DNA of 33,248 nucleotides from an uncultured SAR116 cluster alpha proteobacterium (lineage in GTDB: Bacteria > Pseudomonadota > Alphaproteobacteria > Puniceispirillales > Puniceispirillaceae), in the NCBI GenBank assembly GCA_902518965.1, contig CABYIQ010000020.1, forward strand, positions 1-33,248. The letters run 5' to 3'. A model generated the notes under the pieces. That model saw only the letters and a program-made list of their open reading frames with translations. It did not search any database and was not told the origin of the DNA. Shown one piece after another: positions 1 through 6,654 of the stretch (position 1 is its first letter; every line of letters begins with the position of its first letter). The position numbers and the translations under genes were made by a program.

Positions 1-8
1 TTCGCTAC

Positions 9-147
9 GGAACAACCCATTGTATTTAATTGATATTAAAAACTGTATCTGAAGATTGTCAATCACAAACCAAAGTCAGAGATGGAAGGCAATTATAGTA
101 ACTTTGAGTGAAATCTCGGAACAACTGGAACCATAGTGGAACAACCC
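9..147. repeat. GGAAC short repeats at left end of unit C
   Basis: GGAACAACCC occurs exactly at 9-18 and again at 138-147, with related GGAACAAC at 118-125 and GGAACC at 127-132. Similar motifs flank the integrase start (ATTGGAAC 6333-6340, GTGGAACC 6345-6352). Their placement at both ends of the unit suggests arm-type binding sites for its integrase. No convincing gene lies in 1-265; a minus-strand reading frame here shows no ribosome binding site and no protein character. Confidence 0.4.
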
Positions 148-265
148 CCACCCAAAAAACCCAATGCAAATGGATAATATAAAATAGCCCCAAAAATTTA
201 ATGACAAAATTTTGAGGCCAATTCATGATATATATTATCAAGTCCAAATATTATATTCTGTGAAA

Positions 266-721
266 ATGAGATTTTTATCAGTAATTTTGCTTTTACTTTT
301 TTTTGCATCACCCAGTTTTGCAGTATCCTTCAGGTGCGAGCAAACTCATGGCGGAACATCTATAATTGAACTGAAAAGCTCTTATTTTCCTTTTGGTGAC
401 ACAAAGGTAATAATCTCAAAGATTCCTGAGGGAAAAAAAATAAGAACAAAGGTAAAATCAGAAGGAGAAGGTTGGATTAGTTGGACAGATGGTTATGGGT
501 ATTTCCCAGAAAACCCGGACTTCAGCTCTTGCTCCTCAGGATTTAAACAGGCCTGTGGGCCAATTTCAAAAGTATTTTTTTACAAAGAACCAACGCCTGG
601 TGGCAAAGTGTATGCTTTAGAACAATATACCACGAGAGATTGCTGTCACATTCCTGGAACTTCTGGAGTGGAATATAAAGCAAACAAAAACATATTCACC
701 GATTACTGCTTTAAAAATTGA
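266..721 (+). CDS. Small exported Cys-rich protein, unknown
   Basis: A 151-residue protein. I chose the ATG at 266 because it starts a textbook Sec signal peptide: Met-Arg, a hydrophobic Leu/Phe run, then a Ser-Phe-Ala cleavage site near residue 19. An upstream in-frame ATG at 212 would only add a polar extension that buries the signal. The mature part has about seven cysteines, including a Cys-Cys pair near the end, suggesting a disulfide-stabilised periplasmic or secreted protein. No Shine-Dalgarno is obvious. No family is recognised. It is the outermost gene at the distal end of unit C, and the next gene faces it on the other strand. Confidence 0.6.
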   Translation: MRFLSVILLLLFFASPSFAVSFRCEQTHGGTSIIELKSSYFPFGDTKVIISKIPEGKKIRTKVKSEGEGWISWTDGYGYFPENPDFSSCSSGFKQACGPISKVFFYKEPTPGGKVYALEQYTTRDCCHIPGTSGVEYKANKNIFTDYCFKN

Positions 722-744
722 TTGTCCCAGCATTTTTTACTTTT

Positions 745-1002
745 TTAGTTTCCAAGTATTCTATTCATAGTGATGGCATCTTCAGGCCCAAACCAACCAC
801 TAAGAAAAATTAGAAATACAGACAAAGCACAAATGGGTTTGAGTGCCCATTCAATCTCTCTGTCCTCTTCATCTAAGTCAGCGAATAGGATGTGAAGGAA
901 GTGCAGCCACCATACCAATACTGCTATACCATAAAGGCCAAATACCATGGCAGCAGACATGAAGAAGATAGCTACTATCTCTGATAAGGTTAGTTTGAAC
1001 AA
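745..1002 (-). CDS. Small membrane protein, unknown
   Basis: An 85-residue protein with a TTG start, supported by GGAG eight bases upstream. Two hydrophobic stretches (about residues 7-35 and 57-70) flank an acidic loop rich in Asp and Glu, so a two-helix inner-membrane protein is likely. A few residues upstream, separated only by the ribosome binding site, lies the tail of a broken reading frame (1014-1210) on the same strand. No family recognised; it ends convergently to the exported protein at 266-721. Confidence 0.5.
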   Translation of the reverse strand: MFKLTLSEIVAIFFMSAAMVFGLYGIAVLVWWLHFLHILFADLDEEDREIEWALKPICALSVFLIFLSGWFGPEDAITMNRILGN

Positions 1003-1013
1003 CTGCTTGTCTC

Positions 1014-1210
1014 CTATATTTCTATCTTTTTGATGTGAGTATGGTGTTCTGATTTTGCAAGCTCAATAAAAGCATTAACAAACTCAGGTGATGAATAATT
1101 CATCACAATTTCATCATTTCAAATAATTGATTTTCTTCTAAATTCTGGACGGTGTTTGTTGTGCTCAATCAGCATTCCTAACAGGTCTTTTTTACACCCT
1201 CTAGTAGTTC
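1014..1210 (-). pseudogene. Remnant of a small protein gene with in-frame TGA
   Basis: Read on the minus strand, one frame from about 1210 to the stop at 1014-1016 gives protein-like sequence of about 65 codons, broken once by a TGA at 1119-1121. The first half is basic (motif HNKHRPEFRR), the second half reads like an amphipathic helix (SPEFVNAFIELAKSE). The second half could be a 29-residue peptide from an ATG just after the stop, but no ribosome binding site precedes it. I read it as a decayed gene fragment that once preceded the 745-1002 gene. Confidence 0.3.
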
Positions 1211-1216
1211 CTCTAT

Positions 1217-1245
1217 TTGTATATTATCTGTGTTTATAGTATAAT
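1217..1245 (+). promoter_or_regulatory. Sigma-70-type promoter before the candidate structured RNA
   Basis: TTGTAT (1217-1222), a 17-bp spacer and a perfect TATAAT (1240-1245). Transcription would start near 1252, immediately before a hairpin-rich non-coding stretch. No plus-strand gene follows for more than 1.7 kb, so the promoter is best explained by an RNA product. Confidence 0.45.
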
Positions 1246-1251
1246 TATAGA

Positions 1252-1582
1252 ATAAAGTAATCTTGATGCAGCCCCTTGGCTGTCCGTAGGAGTCACTTAG
1301 AACAAAGCTAAGGTACAGAGCTATGGTTATTACAAAAACAAAAGTGAGTAGGCTCTGTGAACAACCACAACCTACGCCTTAATCATCAAATTATGTCGCT
1401 GTGTATGGCTGATGATTAAGGTGCGTCAGTCCTGAAAGATGGAAGAGCAGCAATTAATTGGAGGCAGCCTGACCTGCCAACCCTGAAGTGGTTTTGCTAT
1501 ATACAGTGTGGATACCTCGCCTGAAAAGACGTGGTTGACGTACCTAGCCGTAGGAAGGCTAAGTGCGTCTTCCTGCCTGAAA
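1252..1582 (+). ncRNA. Candidate structured non-coding RNA (unassigned)
   Basis: This stretch has no sustained reading frame on either strand but is dense in stems. CAGCC/GGCTG lies at 1269-1273/1278-1282 and CTTAG/CTAAG at 1296-1300/1308-1312. ACAGAGC/GCTCTGT pairs 1315-1321 with 1352-1358 and competes with GTAGG/CCTAC at 1348-1352/1371-1375. A perfect 12-bp stem CCTTAATCATCA (1377-1388) pairs with 1410-1421, extendable to 14 bp. GGCAG/CTGCC lies at 1463-1467/1474-1478. A 13-position stem with one mismatch and one G-U pairs 1537-1549 with 1557-1569 around a 7-nt loop. CCTGAA-like motifs recur at 1431, 1468, 1482, 1520 and 1576, between stems. A good promoter precedes it. It lacks the signatures I know for tmRNA, RNase P RNA, 6S RNA or group II domain V. 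The ends are estimates; no terminator U-run is seen. Confidence 0.4.
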
Positions 1583-1599
1583 AATATTATCTATATAAA

Positions 1600-2382
1600 T
1601 CAATAACCTATAAAAACAGGAAATCCTTCTTGGTTTGAAATTATTTCCTCAATCTTATTCTGAAGGAATTTATCCTGAAGTGTTTCTACATTCCAGAAGG
1701 ATAGATTTGAATTGTCAATCTGAGACATAATTTGTGGGTAAAGGTGAGTGAAAATAAAAAACAATAGTTCAATAGAACTACTTACCTTTTCAATAGTAGA
1801 GTAATCAAACCTCCCGACTTTAAATTCACCTACCCTCAGACAAAAATTGCAATATTCCGTGTCATCTGTAGAAAATATTCCACTATTTCTCTTACTTTCT
1901 GTTGGAAATAGGATGGTTTCCAAATACTGGTAATCATACGAACCAACTGCAAAACCTTTTCGCTCTGGGTCAATGGCACTTGGTATCAAATGAAGAAATA
2001 TTGCAATTTCGTTTTGGTCTTTTTCATATTCAAAGCTCAAGCCAATTAGTAAAAGTTCCTCTTCCCCATGAAAAAAACCTATCGCTGGCATGAAGTCACT
2101 TGAACAGTGAGCTTCTTCTAGTCTCTCAAATACTGGAAGATAGGGATGAAACTTTTCATTCAATTTTTCTTGCAAGCTAAATTGCGATACTGACATCCCC
2201 AAAAGTGACGGCTTGGTTTTAATGATGTAATCTAATTTCCGTCCTTCGGACTCAATAAGCGCTTTAACATCAACAAATTGGTCACTTCTCTGCTGCTTAC
2301 GCAAATTTTTAAGGTTTTCGGCAGCGGAAAATGAGCTGGACGTCTTTCCCCATGGCCCTTTTTTAACTGTATCGTCTGACAT
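1600..2382 (-). CDS. Unknown protein, third gene of an operon
   Basis: A 260-residue soluble-looking protein without signal peptide or membrane helices. The first 35 residues are polar and probably disordered; the rest alternates hydrophobic strands and acidic loops. A Cys-x-x-Cys-like pair (YCNFCLRV) sits in the second half. I do not recognise the family. It starts 14 bp after the stop of the 111-residue gene upstream on the same strand, so the three minus-strand genes 3001-1600 are probably co-transcribed. The candidate structured RNA lies directly beyond its stop, on the opposite strand. Confidence 0.6.
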   Translation of the reverse strand: MSDDTVKKGPWGKTSSSFSAAENLKNLRKQQRSDQFVDVKALIESEGRKLDYIIKTKPSLLGMSVSQFSLQEKLNEKFHPYLPVFERLEEAHCSSDFMPAIGFFHGEEELLLIGLSFEYEKDQNEIAIFLHLIPSAIDPERKGFAVGSYDYQYLETILFPTESKRNSGIFSTDDTEYCNFCLRVGEFKVGRFDYSTIEKVSSSIELLFFIFTHLYPQIMSQIDNSNLSFWNVETLQDKFLQNKIEEIISNQEGFPVFIGY

Positions 2383-2396
2383 CTCTTAACCCTCGC

Positions 2397-2732
2397 CTAT
2401 CTGACAACGTTGAGGTTACCAAAATCCTGCCTGAAATCAATATACCTGAGTGCTTGATACTGTTCTAATTCGTCTTCTGGAGGCATCAAGTTATATTTAT
2501 GAAACATATAGTAATTACACTTCAGTACTTGTCTTTTGATATGCAGGGCAAAGGCATCCTGTTCCTTGTAAAGCAGCCGTTTAGCCTGTCTAATTACTGC
2601 TAGAGTGACATTAAAGTGATAGGTCCAAGCCCTCTTTTTCCTTCTCGCCATCTCGGGCAACCCAGATGAATACTTAAAGTTTTCGTCATAACAAACATCG
2701 TTGAGTATCTCTATATCCAGCACAACTTGCAT
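2397..2732 (-). CDS. Unknown basic protein, second gene of an operon
   Basis: A 111-residue protein with a strongly basic middle (ARRKKRAW followed by a helix with many Lys and Arg) and an acidic, Tyr-rich C-terminus. The basic helical part could bind nucleic acid, but no known DNA-binding fold is recognised. No signal peptide. It lies 26 bp after the upstream 80-residue gene and 14 bp before the 260-residue gene, all on the minus strand, consistent with one transcript. Confidence 0.5.
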   Translation of the reverse strand: MQVVLDIEILNDVCYDENFKYSSGLPEMARRKKRAWTYHFNVTLAVIRQAKRLLYKEQDAFALHIKRQVLKCNYYMFHKYNLMPPEDELEQYQALRYIDFRQDFGNLNVVR

Positions 2733-2758
2733 AACACCCTCAAGCAGTACTGCCCAAA

Positions 2759-3001
2759 CTAAAGCGATTTCTCAGGGCTGTTTTTCTCATAATCAATTAC
2801 GTGTCTTGCAGCAAACTGGTCATCCACTAAGTCATAAAAGAGGTCAATGAATAGGAATGATTTATCGTCTTCATCCCAGTGTAGTTGGTAGTCTTCGTTA
2901 TCGTTTTTAGCTTTTGCCGTCACTCGAGTACCTTTGGCCTTAATCATTCCGGTGGATTGCATTAGAGTAATACTCAGTTCTATTATCTTCAATATCACCA
3001 A
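2759..3001 (-). CDS. Unknown small protein, first gene of an operon
   Basis: Up to 80 residues if the TTG at 2999-3001 is used. No good Shine-Dalgarno precedes that codon, and in-frame ATGs at residues 14 and 19 are alternatives, so the true protein may be 62-67 residues. The C-terminal half is very acidic with a DEDDK stretch and repeated Asp and Phe. No family recognised. Its 5' end is only 21 bp from the divergent gene at 3023, so with the TTG start the two promoters would have to overlap coding sequence; a later start would relieve this. Confidence 0.4.
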   Translation of the reverse strand: MVILKIIELSITLMQSTGMIKAKGTRVTAKAKNDNEDYQLHWDEDDKSFLFIDLFYDLVDDQFAARHVIDYEKNSPEKSL

Positions 3002-3022
3002 GACAATTGGGATGTTTGCATT

Positions 3023-3406
3023 GTGAAGAAGTCTGCGATTAATGCCTTAGCGATATTGACCCTGTCTTTGATTGTGTCTTCGGTGAATGCTGAAGAGCTT
3101 CAATGTAAGCCAATGAACTCCTCACGTGTAGACCCAAACCAGAACTTTACTCATGAAATTCAAAAACTGAATTTAGATATTTCGGGTGAAAAGATTATTG
3201 TCACACCAGTAGACTTCAGAGGCAAAACTATACCAGTTGAATATTCAATATTAGATTCTGATGAATGGATAGTTACTGGTTTGAGCAAGCCCTTTCATGG
3301 TGTTATGACCATGAGCTTTAATAAAAAATCAAATCTTCTTTTTCTGAGCAATAACTACCCTCAATTACAAGTCATTGAAGCTGAGACTTATATTTGCAGG
3401 AAGTAA
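3023..3406 (+). CDS. Small exported protein, unknown
   Basis: A 127-residue protein starting at GTG with GGGA upstream. Residues 1-23 form a Sec signal peptide (Lys-Lys, hydrophobic core, cleavage after Val-Asn-Ala). The mature part of about 104 residues holds two cysteines, one near each end, which could close a disulfide, and looks beta-rich. No family recognised. Its stop codon directly abuts the start of the YwqK-like gene, so the two are probably translated from one message. Confidence 0.55.
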   Translation: MKKSAINALAILTLSLIVSSVNAEELQCKPMNSSRVDPNQNFTHEIQKLNLDISGEKIIVTPVDFRGKTIPVEYSILDSDEWIVTGLSKPFHGVMTMSFNKKSNLLFLSNNYPQLQVIEAETYICRK

Positions 3407-3907
3407 ATGATGGGAATGCTTTTGAGGAACGGTTATCTGAGTATGGGGCTTCTATTCACAAAAATTCTGGTTCTAATGTCTCTAATGTCATTTCCTAGTT
3501 GGGGTTTAACGATGGATGATTTGGTCAAACGTGGAGGTCTTTATTATGAAAAATTCACGGATGTCCCTTTCACTGGTGAACTCACCAAGGGCACACACAT
3601 AGGTTTTATGGAAAATGGTAAGCCAGAAGGCTTCTGGGTAAAGTACTTTGACGATGGAACATTGCATTACAAAGGTCATTTTAAGAATGGTGTGACAGAA
3701 GGTTGTTGGACCGAATATCATAAAAATGGGCAACTAATGGCAAAAGGCAGGTATATCGCAAGAAAGAAGGATGGTTTATGGAAGGCTTTCAATAGTGATG
3801 GTAGCGTTGACGTTTGGTTAGGAGGACGGTTTAAAAATGGTGAGCGAGCCACCAGAGCGAGTAAATTTACTATCGATGACACTGGTAAGGTTGATTGCTA
3901 CAAATAG
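3407..3907 (+). CDS. Exported MORN/YwqK-type repeat protein
   Basis: A 166-residue protein made mostly of short repeats of the type G-x-W-x-x-Y-x-x-x-G-x-L (residues about 50-140), the pattern of YwqK/MORN-variant proteins. These repeats form beta-hairpins and usually act in binding or at the envelope; databases often label them antitoxin components, but nothing here shows a toxin partner. The N-terminus carries a signal peptide; the first ATG directly follows the stop of the upstream gene, while the ATG at residue 13 gives a tighter signal. The DNA encoding the signal core (3466-3502) closely matches the one at 4671-4707 in another gene of this element. Confidence 0.65.
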   Translation: MMGMLLRNGYLSMGLLFTKILVLMSLMSFPSWGLTMDDLVKRGGLYYEKFTDVPFTGELTKGTHIGFMENGKPEGFWVKYFDDGTLHYKGHFKNGVTEGCWTEYHKNGQLMAKGRYIARKKDGLWKAFNSDGSVDVWLGGRFKNGERATRASKFTIDDTGKVDCYK

Positions 3908-3997
3908 GTATTTGGTTCCTTATGAAAGGGTTTGAAACAGAAAAAGCAAAAGCAAATTGAACTGGAACTACAAAAACGGTGTGAGGGTGAGTGACTA

Positions 3998-4231
3998 ATG
4001 AATAAATATACATTTAACTGGAAAGACACAATTCACGGACAAATAGAGATCGAGGCTGATAACGGAGTTGAAGCTGAACGGTTATTTCGTGAAATGAGTT
4101 TAGAAAAGCGTTTAGCCACATCACTAACCGACACTGACAAAGATACACTGCGTATTAAGTATGTTGATAATGGATTAGGTGATATCCAAACACCTGAAGA
4201 GTGGTCTAAAACTTGGAAGCAAATCAGTTGA
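3998..4231 (+). CDS. Small acidic protein, unknown
   Basis: A 77-residue protein preceded by a purine-rich GAGGGTGAG ribosome binding region. The beginning reads as two beta strands (YTFNWKD, then IEIEAD) followed by a helix around VEAERLFREM, a beta-beta-alpha arrangement seen in several small domains, but no family can be named. No signal peptide. After the TGA the same frame stays open for 35 further codons to a stop at 4337-4339, which may be the tail of a once longer protein. The gap to the next gene (4232-4407) shows nothing else. Confidence 0.45.
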   Translation: MNKYTFNWKDTIHGQIEIEADNGVEAERLFREMSLEKRLATSLTDTDKDTLRIKYVDNGLGDIQTPEEWSKTWKQIS

Positions 4232-4407
4232 GGTGGTTTTTACGGAAGCTGCAGACCTAAGACTTATATCAAATCTTTTGCTCATCTTGCTCCTCTAAAG
4301 CCCAACAACAATGAGGCTCTAGAGATTGACCTAATTTGACTCCCAATTTACAAAACTATGATGCAGACAGCTAATACTTCTGTCTTTTATGCGTCAAAGG
4401 TGTAGAG

Positions 4408-4650
4408 ATGTGGAATCTTTTGGATCTGGGAAACATTGTTATAGTGTTCCTTGTTTTTTGTGGAGCCATAGCCTTATTCACAAAGTTGATGTTTTGGATG
4501 GTGATTGTTTATCGAATGTTCAATGGCAGTGCAGATGAACAAAGTCCTACAATCTCCATTCTTCTCACCGTGATTGCATCACTACTCTGTTTGCAATTGA
4601 TGCATATGCATGGTGTCCCAATCACTGTTGATTCAATAATGCCTAAATGA
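4408..4650 (+). CDS. Small two-helix membrane protein, unknown
   Basis: An 80-residue protein with AAAGG upstream of its ATG. Two long hydrophobic segments (about residues 8-36 and 48-66) separated by a short polar loop indicate an inner-membrane hairpin protein. The last codons overlap the start of the next gene by four bases (ATGA), implying translational coupling with that exported protein. No family recognised. Confidence 0.5.
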   Translation: MWNLLDLGNIVIVFLVFCGAIALFTKLMFWMVIVYRMFNGSADEQSPTISILLTVIASLLCLQLMHMHGVPITVDSIMPK

Positions 4651-5192
4651 GAACTCTATTCATCATACCTCTGGTTCTAATGTCTCTGGTGTCATTCCAA
4701 AGTTGGGCAAGCGAATTAGACGGGAAATACTTGAACTGTACGTGTAAGTCTGATTCCCAAAATTGCATTGATGATTATGATGCAAAAGGAAATGAAAAAA
4801 AGATTGCCTTTAGAAAGCATGAATTTTTTAGAATATTTTCTATTTCGTTTACTAATGGAAAAGCACTGAGATTTTATCCTGTTGAAAATGATGAATCCGA
4901 TGGGATTTCTATCACAGGCTGGTCGATAGATGACCCACCAAAATATGTCACTACAATGGACGAAATACTAATTCCATTTATGGAAAATCAAGAAAACCTC
5001 TTAACTGAAACCTCCATTAATAGAGAAACATTAATTTATAAGGAAGAATGGCATTTAAAATATGACACAGGTTTTAAAGTGTGGTTTTCATCTGTTGCGA
5101 CTTGCGCCCCCGATGATTCAATGTTTGTTTTTGAACTTCAAAACATTCTTCAAGAACAATATGAAAGAATAAAAAACAAAAACAAATTTTAA
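4647..5192 (+). CDS. Exported protein with shared signal peptide, unknown
   Basis: A 181-residue protein starting in the ATGA overlap with the membrane-protein gene. Residues 1-21 are a Sec signal peptide ending in a Ser-Trp-Ala cleavage site; its core (LVLMSLVSFQSW) nearly equals that of the YwqK-type protein at 3407 (LVLMSLMSFPSW), and the encoding DNA is 32/37 identical. The mature proteins are unrelated by eye. The mature start has a Cys-Thr-Cys motif and two further cysteines. The tail is a charged Lys/Asn helix. No family recognised. Confidence 0.6.
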   Translation: MRTLFIIPLVLMSLVSFQSWASELDGKYLNCTCKSDSQNCIDDYDAKGNEKKIAFRKHEFFRIFSISFTNGKALRFYPVENDESDGISITGWSIDDPPKYVTTMDEILIPFMENQENLLTETSINRETLIYKEEWHLKYDTGFKVWFSSVATCAPDDSMFVFELQNILQEQYERIKNKNKF

Positions 5193-5231
5193 TCATTAAA
5201 ATTGACTTATACATTGAAAATTTATGGGTAC

Positions 5232-5327
5232 ATGCAAAAGTGCCACTGCGTCTTTTGGTACAGCCATTCAAGATGCCCTGAAAAAAGTTGTTTCTCACAC
5301 AAATTTTGCAAACCCTTAAAGGACTAG
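5232..5327 (+). CDS. Possible 31-residue Cys-rich peptide
   Basis: An ATG at 5232 opens a short frame encoding a basic peptide with five cysteines in the order C-x-C, then C-x4-C and C-x5-C, with aromatic residues between. Such density of Cys in 31 residues is unusual for random sequence and could be a metal-binding knuckle. However there is only a weak GGGT ribosome site, no homologue I can name, and the frame is short enough to be chance. It lies between the 4647 gene and the convergent integrase. Confidence 0.2.
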   Translation: MQKCHCVFWYSHSRCPEKSCFSHKFCKPLKD

Positions 5328-5349
5328 CTGTTTGACTATTTTTTTTCGG

Positions 5350-6321
5350 CTAAGATTTGTATATCTTGGAGTGAAACCCTTCTAATGTGTGGGCATAATA
5401 AAGCACTTGAGAAAACGTTTTATGTCCAGAAATTGTCATGACTTCTGGAATTGTCAGTCCCAATTCAAATAATCTTGAAATGGCTTCATGCCTTAGATCA
5501 TGAAAGTGCAGATCACAAACCCCTGCTCTCTTCCTCAACTTTTTCCAAGATTGCCTTACAGCAGAGCTAGTCGTTCCAAAAACCAAACTTCTTTCTTCTG
5601 GGATTTGAGACAATACTACCAATGCTCTTTCAGAGAGAGGAACCTTCCTTGTATCGCCATTTTTACTTTCCCTTATCACCGCCACTCTCTTGTCCATGTC
5701 CACATCAACCCATTGAAGTGATGTAATTTCGGACTGCCTCATAGCAGTTTCCAAGGCAAACTCTATCAGGGGCCAGAGATAAGTTGCGTGTGATTTCTCA
5801 CTAGCAATTTTCAGAGCCTTATATTCTTTTTCTGATAACCGCCTCTGTCTTCCTTTCTTAAGCTTTGGCTTCTTAACTGCATCAAAAGGATTAGAAGGCA
5901 TAAAATAGCCCCACTGGTGACGAGCTACCTCAATAGCATGACGCATAACCGTCATATCATAATGTGTGGTTCTAAGGCCCGCTGGCAGCCGTCTTTGCTT
6001 AAATGCCGTCACAACAACTGGGGTTAAGTCAACGAGCCTACAGAGGCAAATAGAGTCCCTTAAAAGCCATTCTATGCGCCTTGTCTCATCTCTTTTGCTC
6101 TTTTTGTGTGGAGTGACTGTTTTTTTATACCTTTTCAGTATATCTGCCAGCTTGATTGTCTTATCTGGCAGCTGAGCAATCCCCTGCTCCAGCTTTACTT
6201 CAGTAGCCTTTGCCCATGTTTGAGCTGCTTTAAGATTTAGGAATGTCTTTGAGTGAAGTGGAAAGCCTGTCTTCCTTACACGGACAAGCCACTTTCCGTT
6301 TCTTTTCTGGATAGATGCCAT
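5350..6321 (-). CDS. Tyrosine recombinase / site-specific integrase
   Basis: A 323-residue integrase. The ATG at 6321 is preferred because GGAG lies seven bases before it; an upstream in-frame TTG at 6354 would run into the att-proximal repeat. The N-terminal part (about 1-50) looks like an arm-binding domain with basic strands (RNGKWLVRVRKTG), followed by a SAM-like core-binding domain and the catalytic domain. Catalytic residues are complete: Arg195 (TAMRQSE), Lys220, His274-x-x-Arg277 (HDLRHEA), His300 (SGHKT) and the nucleophile Tyr309 (YYAH). It is transcribed away from the tRNA-derived site 78 bp from its start, the classic layout for self-integration. It is the only recombinase in the window, so it is the first candidate to move the other units as well, although their arm motifs differ. 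Confidence 0.93.
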   Translation of the reverse strand: MASIQKRNGKWLVRVRKTGFPLHSKTFLNLKAAQTWAKATEVKLEQGIAQLPDKTIKLADILKRYKKTVTPHKKSKRDETRRIEWLLRDSICLCRLVDLTPVVVTAFKQRRLPAGLRTTHYDMTVMRHAIEVARHQWGYFMPSNPFDAVKKPKLKKGRQRRLSEKEYKALKIASEKSHATYLWPLIEFALETAMRQSEITSLQWVDVDMDKRVAVIRESKNGDTRKVPLSERALVVLSQIPEERSLVFGTTSSAVRQSWKKLRKRAGVCDLHFHDLRHEAISRLFELGLTIPEVMTISGHKTFSQVLYYAHTLEGFHSKIYKS

Positions 6322-6330
6322 TGTTTGTCT

Positions 6331-6357
6331 CCATTGGAACTCTAGTGGAACCAATGG
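6331..6357. promoter_or_regulatory. Inverted repeat upstream of the integrase start
   Basis: CCATTGG (6331-6337) and CCAATGG (6351-6357) form a perfect 7-bp inverted repeat with a 13-bp centre. Each half overlaps a TGGAAC element (6335-6340 and 6346-6351). It lies 10 bp upstream of the integrase ATG and about 40 bp from the att core, so it could be an integrase arm site, an excisionase site or an operator through which the protein controls its own gene. Confidence 0.4.
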
Positions 6358-6398
6358 GACGTTTCGTAACGATGAAGGCAGCTAAGCCATTGAATTAA

Positions 6399-6473
6399 AT
6401 GGCGACTCCGGGAGGACTCGAACCCCCAACCTGCTGATTAGAAGTCAGCTGCTCTATCCAGTTGAGCTACGGA
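6399..6473 (-). repeat. att site 3: 75-bp 3' part of tRNA-Arg(UCU)
   Basis: Base-for-base identical to 15869-15943 inside the intact tRNA-Arg gene and to 7432-7506. It keeps the D, anticodon (TCT) and T arms and the CCA end, but the first three bases of the acceptor 5' strand are replaced, so positions 1-3 no longer pair with 70-72. It is therefore a displaced attachment site, not a functional tRNA. On its left starts the integrase arm of unit C; on its right, the distal arm of unit B. Confidence 0.85.
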
Positions 6474-6565
6474 TAAAACTGTTTTCATTACCTTTTTTTC
6501 TGGACACCACACCGCGGTTTAACGTTTCTCACCCCCCTAGTGTGGCACAGGTGTGGCAGGAATTT
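6474..6565. repeat. Distal arm of unit B, homologous to 7507-7599
   Basis: Directly right of the att core, the first 28 bases are identical to those right of the next att core, and similarity continues for about 90 bp. Conserved parts are the block CCACACCGCGGTTT and two GTGTGGCA motifs 11 bp apart (6540-6547 and 6551-6558), one helical turn. Conservation at the outer end of two separate units points to recombinase or accessory-factor binding sites. Confidence 0.7.
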
Positions 6566-6654
6566 AATTGAAATTGTCAACTTTTATTTGACTGTAAAAA
6601 ATCAAGTCTGTCATGGTTCATCAAACATTTTTGACAAAGTAGCTAGATAAAAAA

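Larger units (their letters stand above)
1..6398. mobile_element. Integrative element C (autonomous), left end at or beyond the window edge
   Basis: This unit lies tRNA-distal in the array at tRNA-Arg(UCU). It ends on the right at the 75-bp tRNA-derived site 6399-6473. Its tyrosine recombinase gene is transcribed away from that site and starts only 78 bp from it, the usual place for an integrase of a tRNA-targeting element. GGAAC-type short repeats occur near both ends (9-147 and 6333-6352). The DNA is clearly more AT-rich than the region right of 15870. Cargo is small exported or membrane proteins, an unknown three-gene operon and a possible structured RNA. The left boundary is not certain: bases 4-11 match the last 8 bases of the att core and could be the edge of a fourth site. 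Confidence 0.55.

Noticed and set aside
59-247. 62-residue hydrophobic frame on the minus strand
   Set aside because: No ribosome site, lies across the GGAAC repeats and overlaps the region before the exported-protein gene; probably chance.
1252-1582. Known RNA classes (tmRNA, RNase P, 6S, group I or II intron, retron RNA)
   Set aside because: No T-loop sequence, no RNase P core motifs, no domain V hairpin and no reverse transcriptase gene in the window.
4232-4339. Readthrough extension of the 77-residue protein
   Set aside because: The frame stays open for 35 codons after TGA, but no recoding signal is visible; noted only as a possible old tail.
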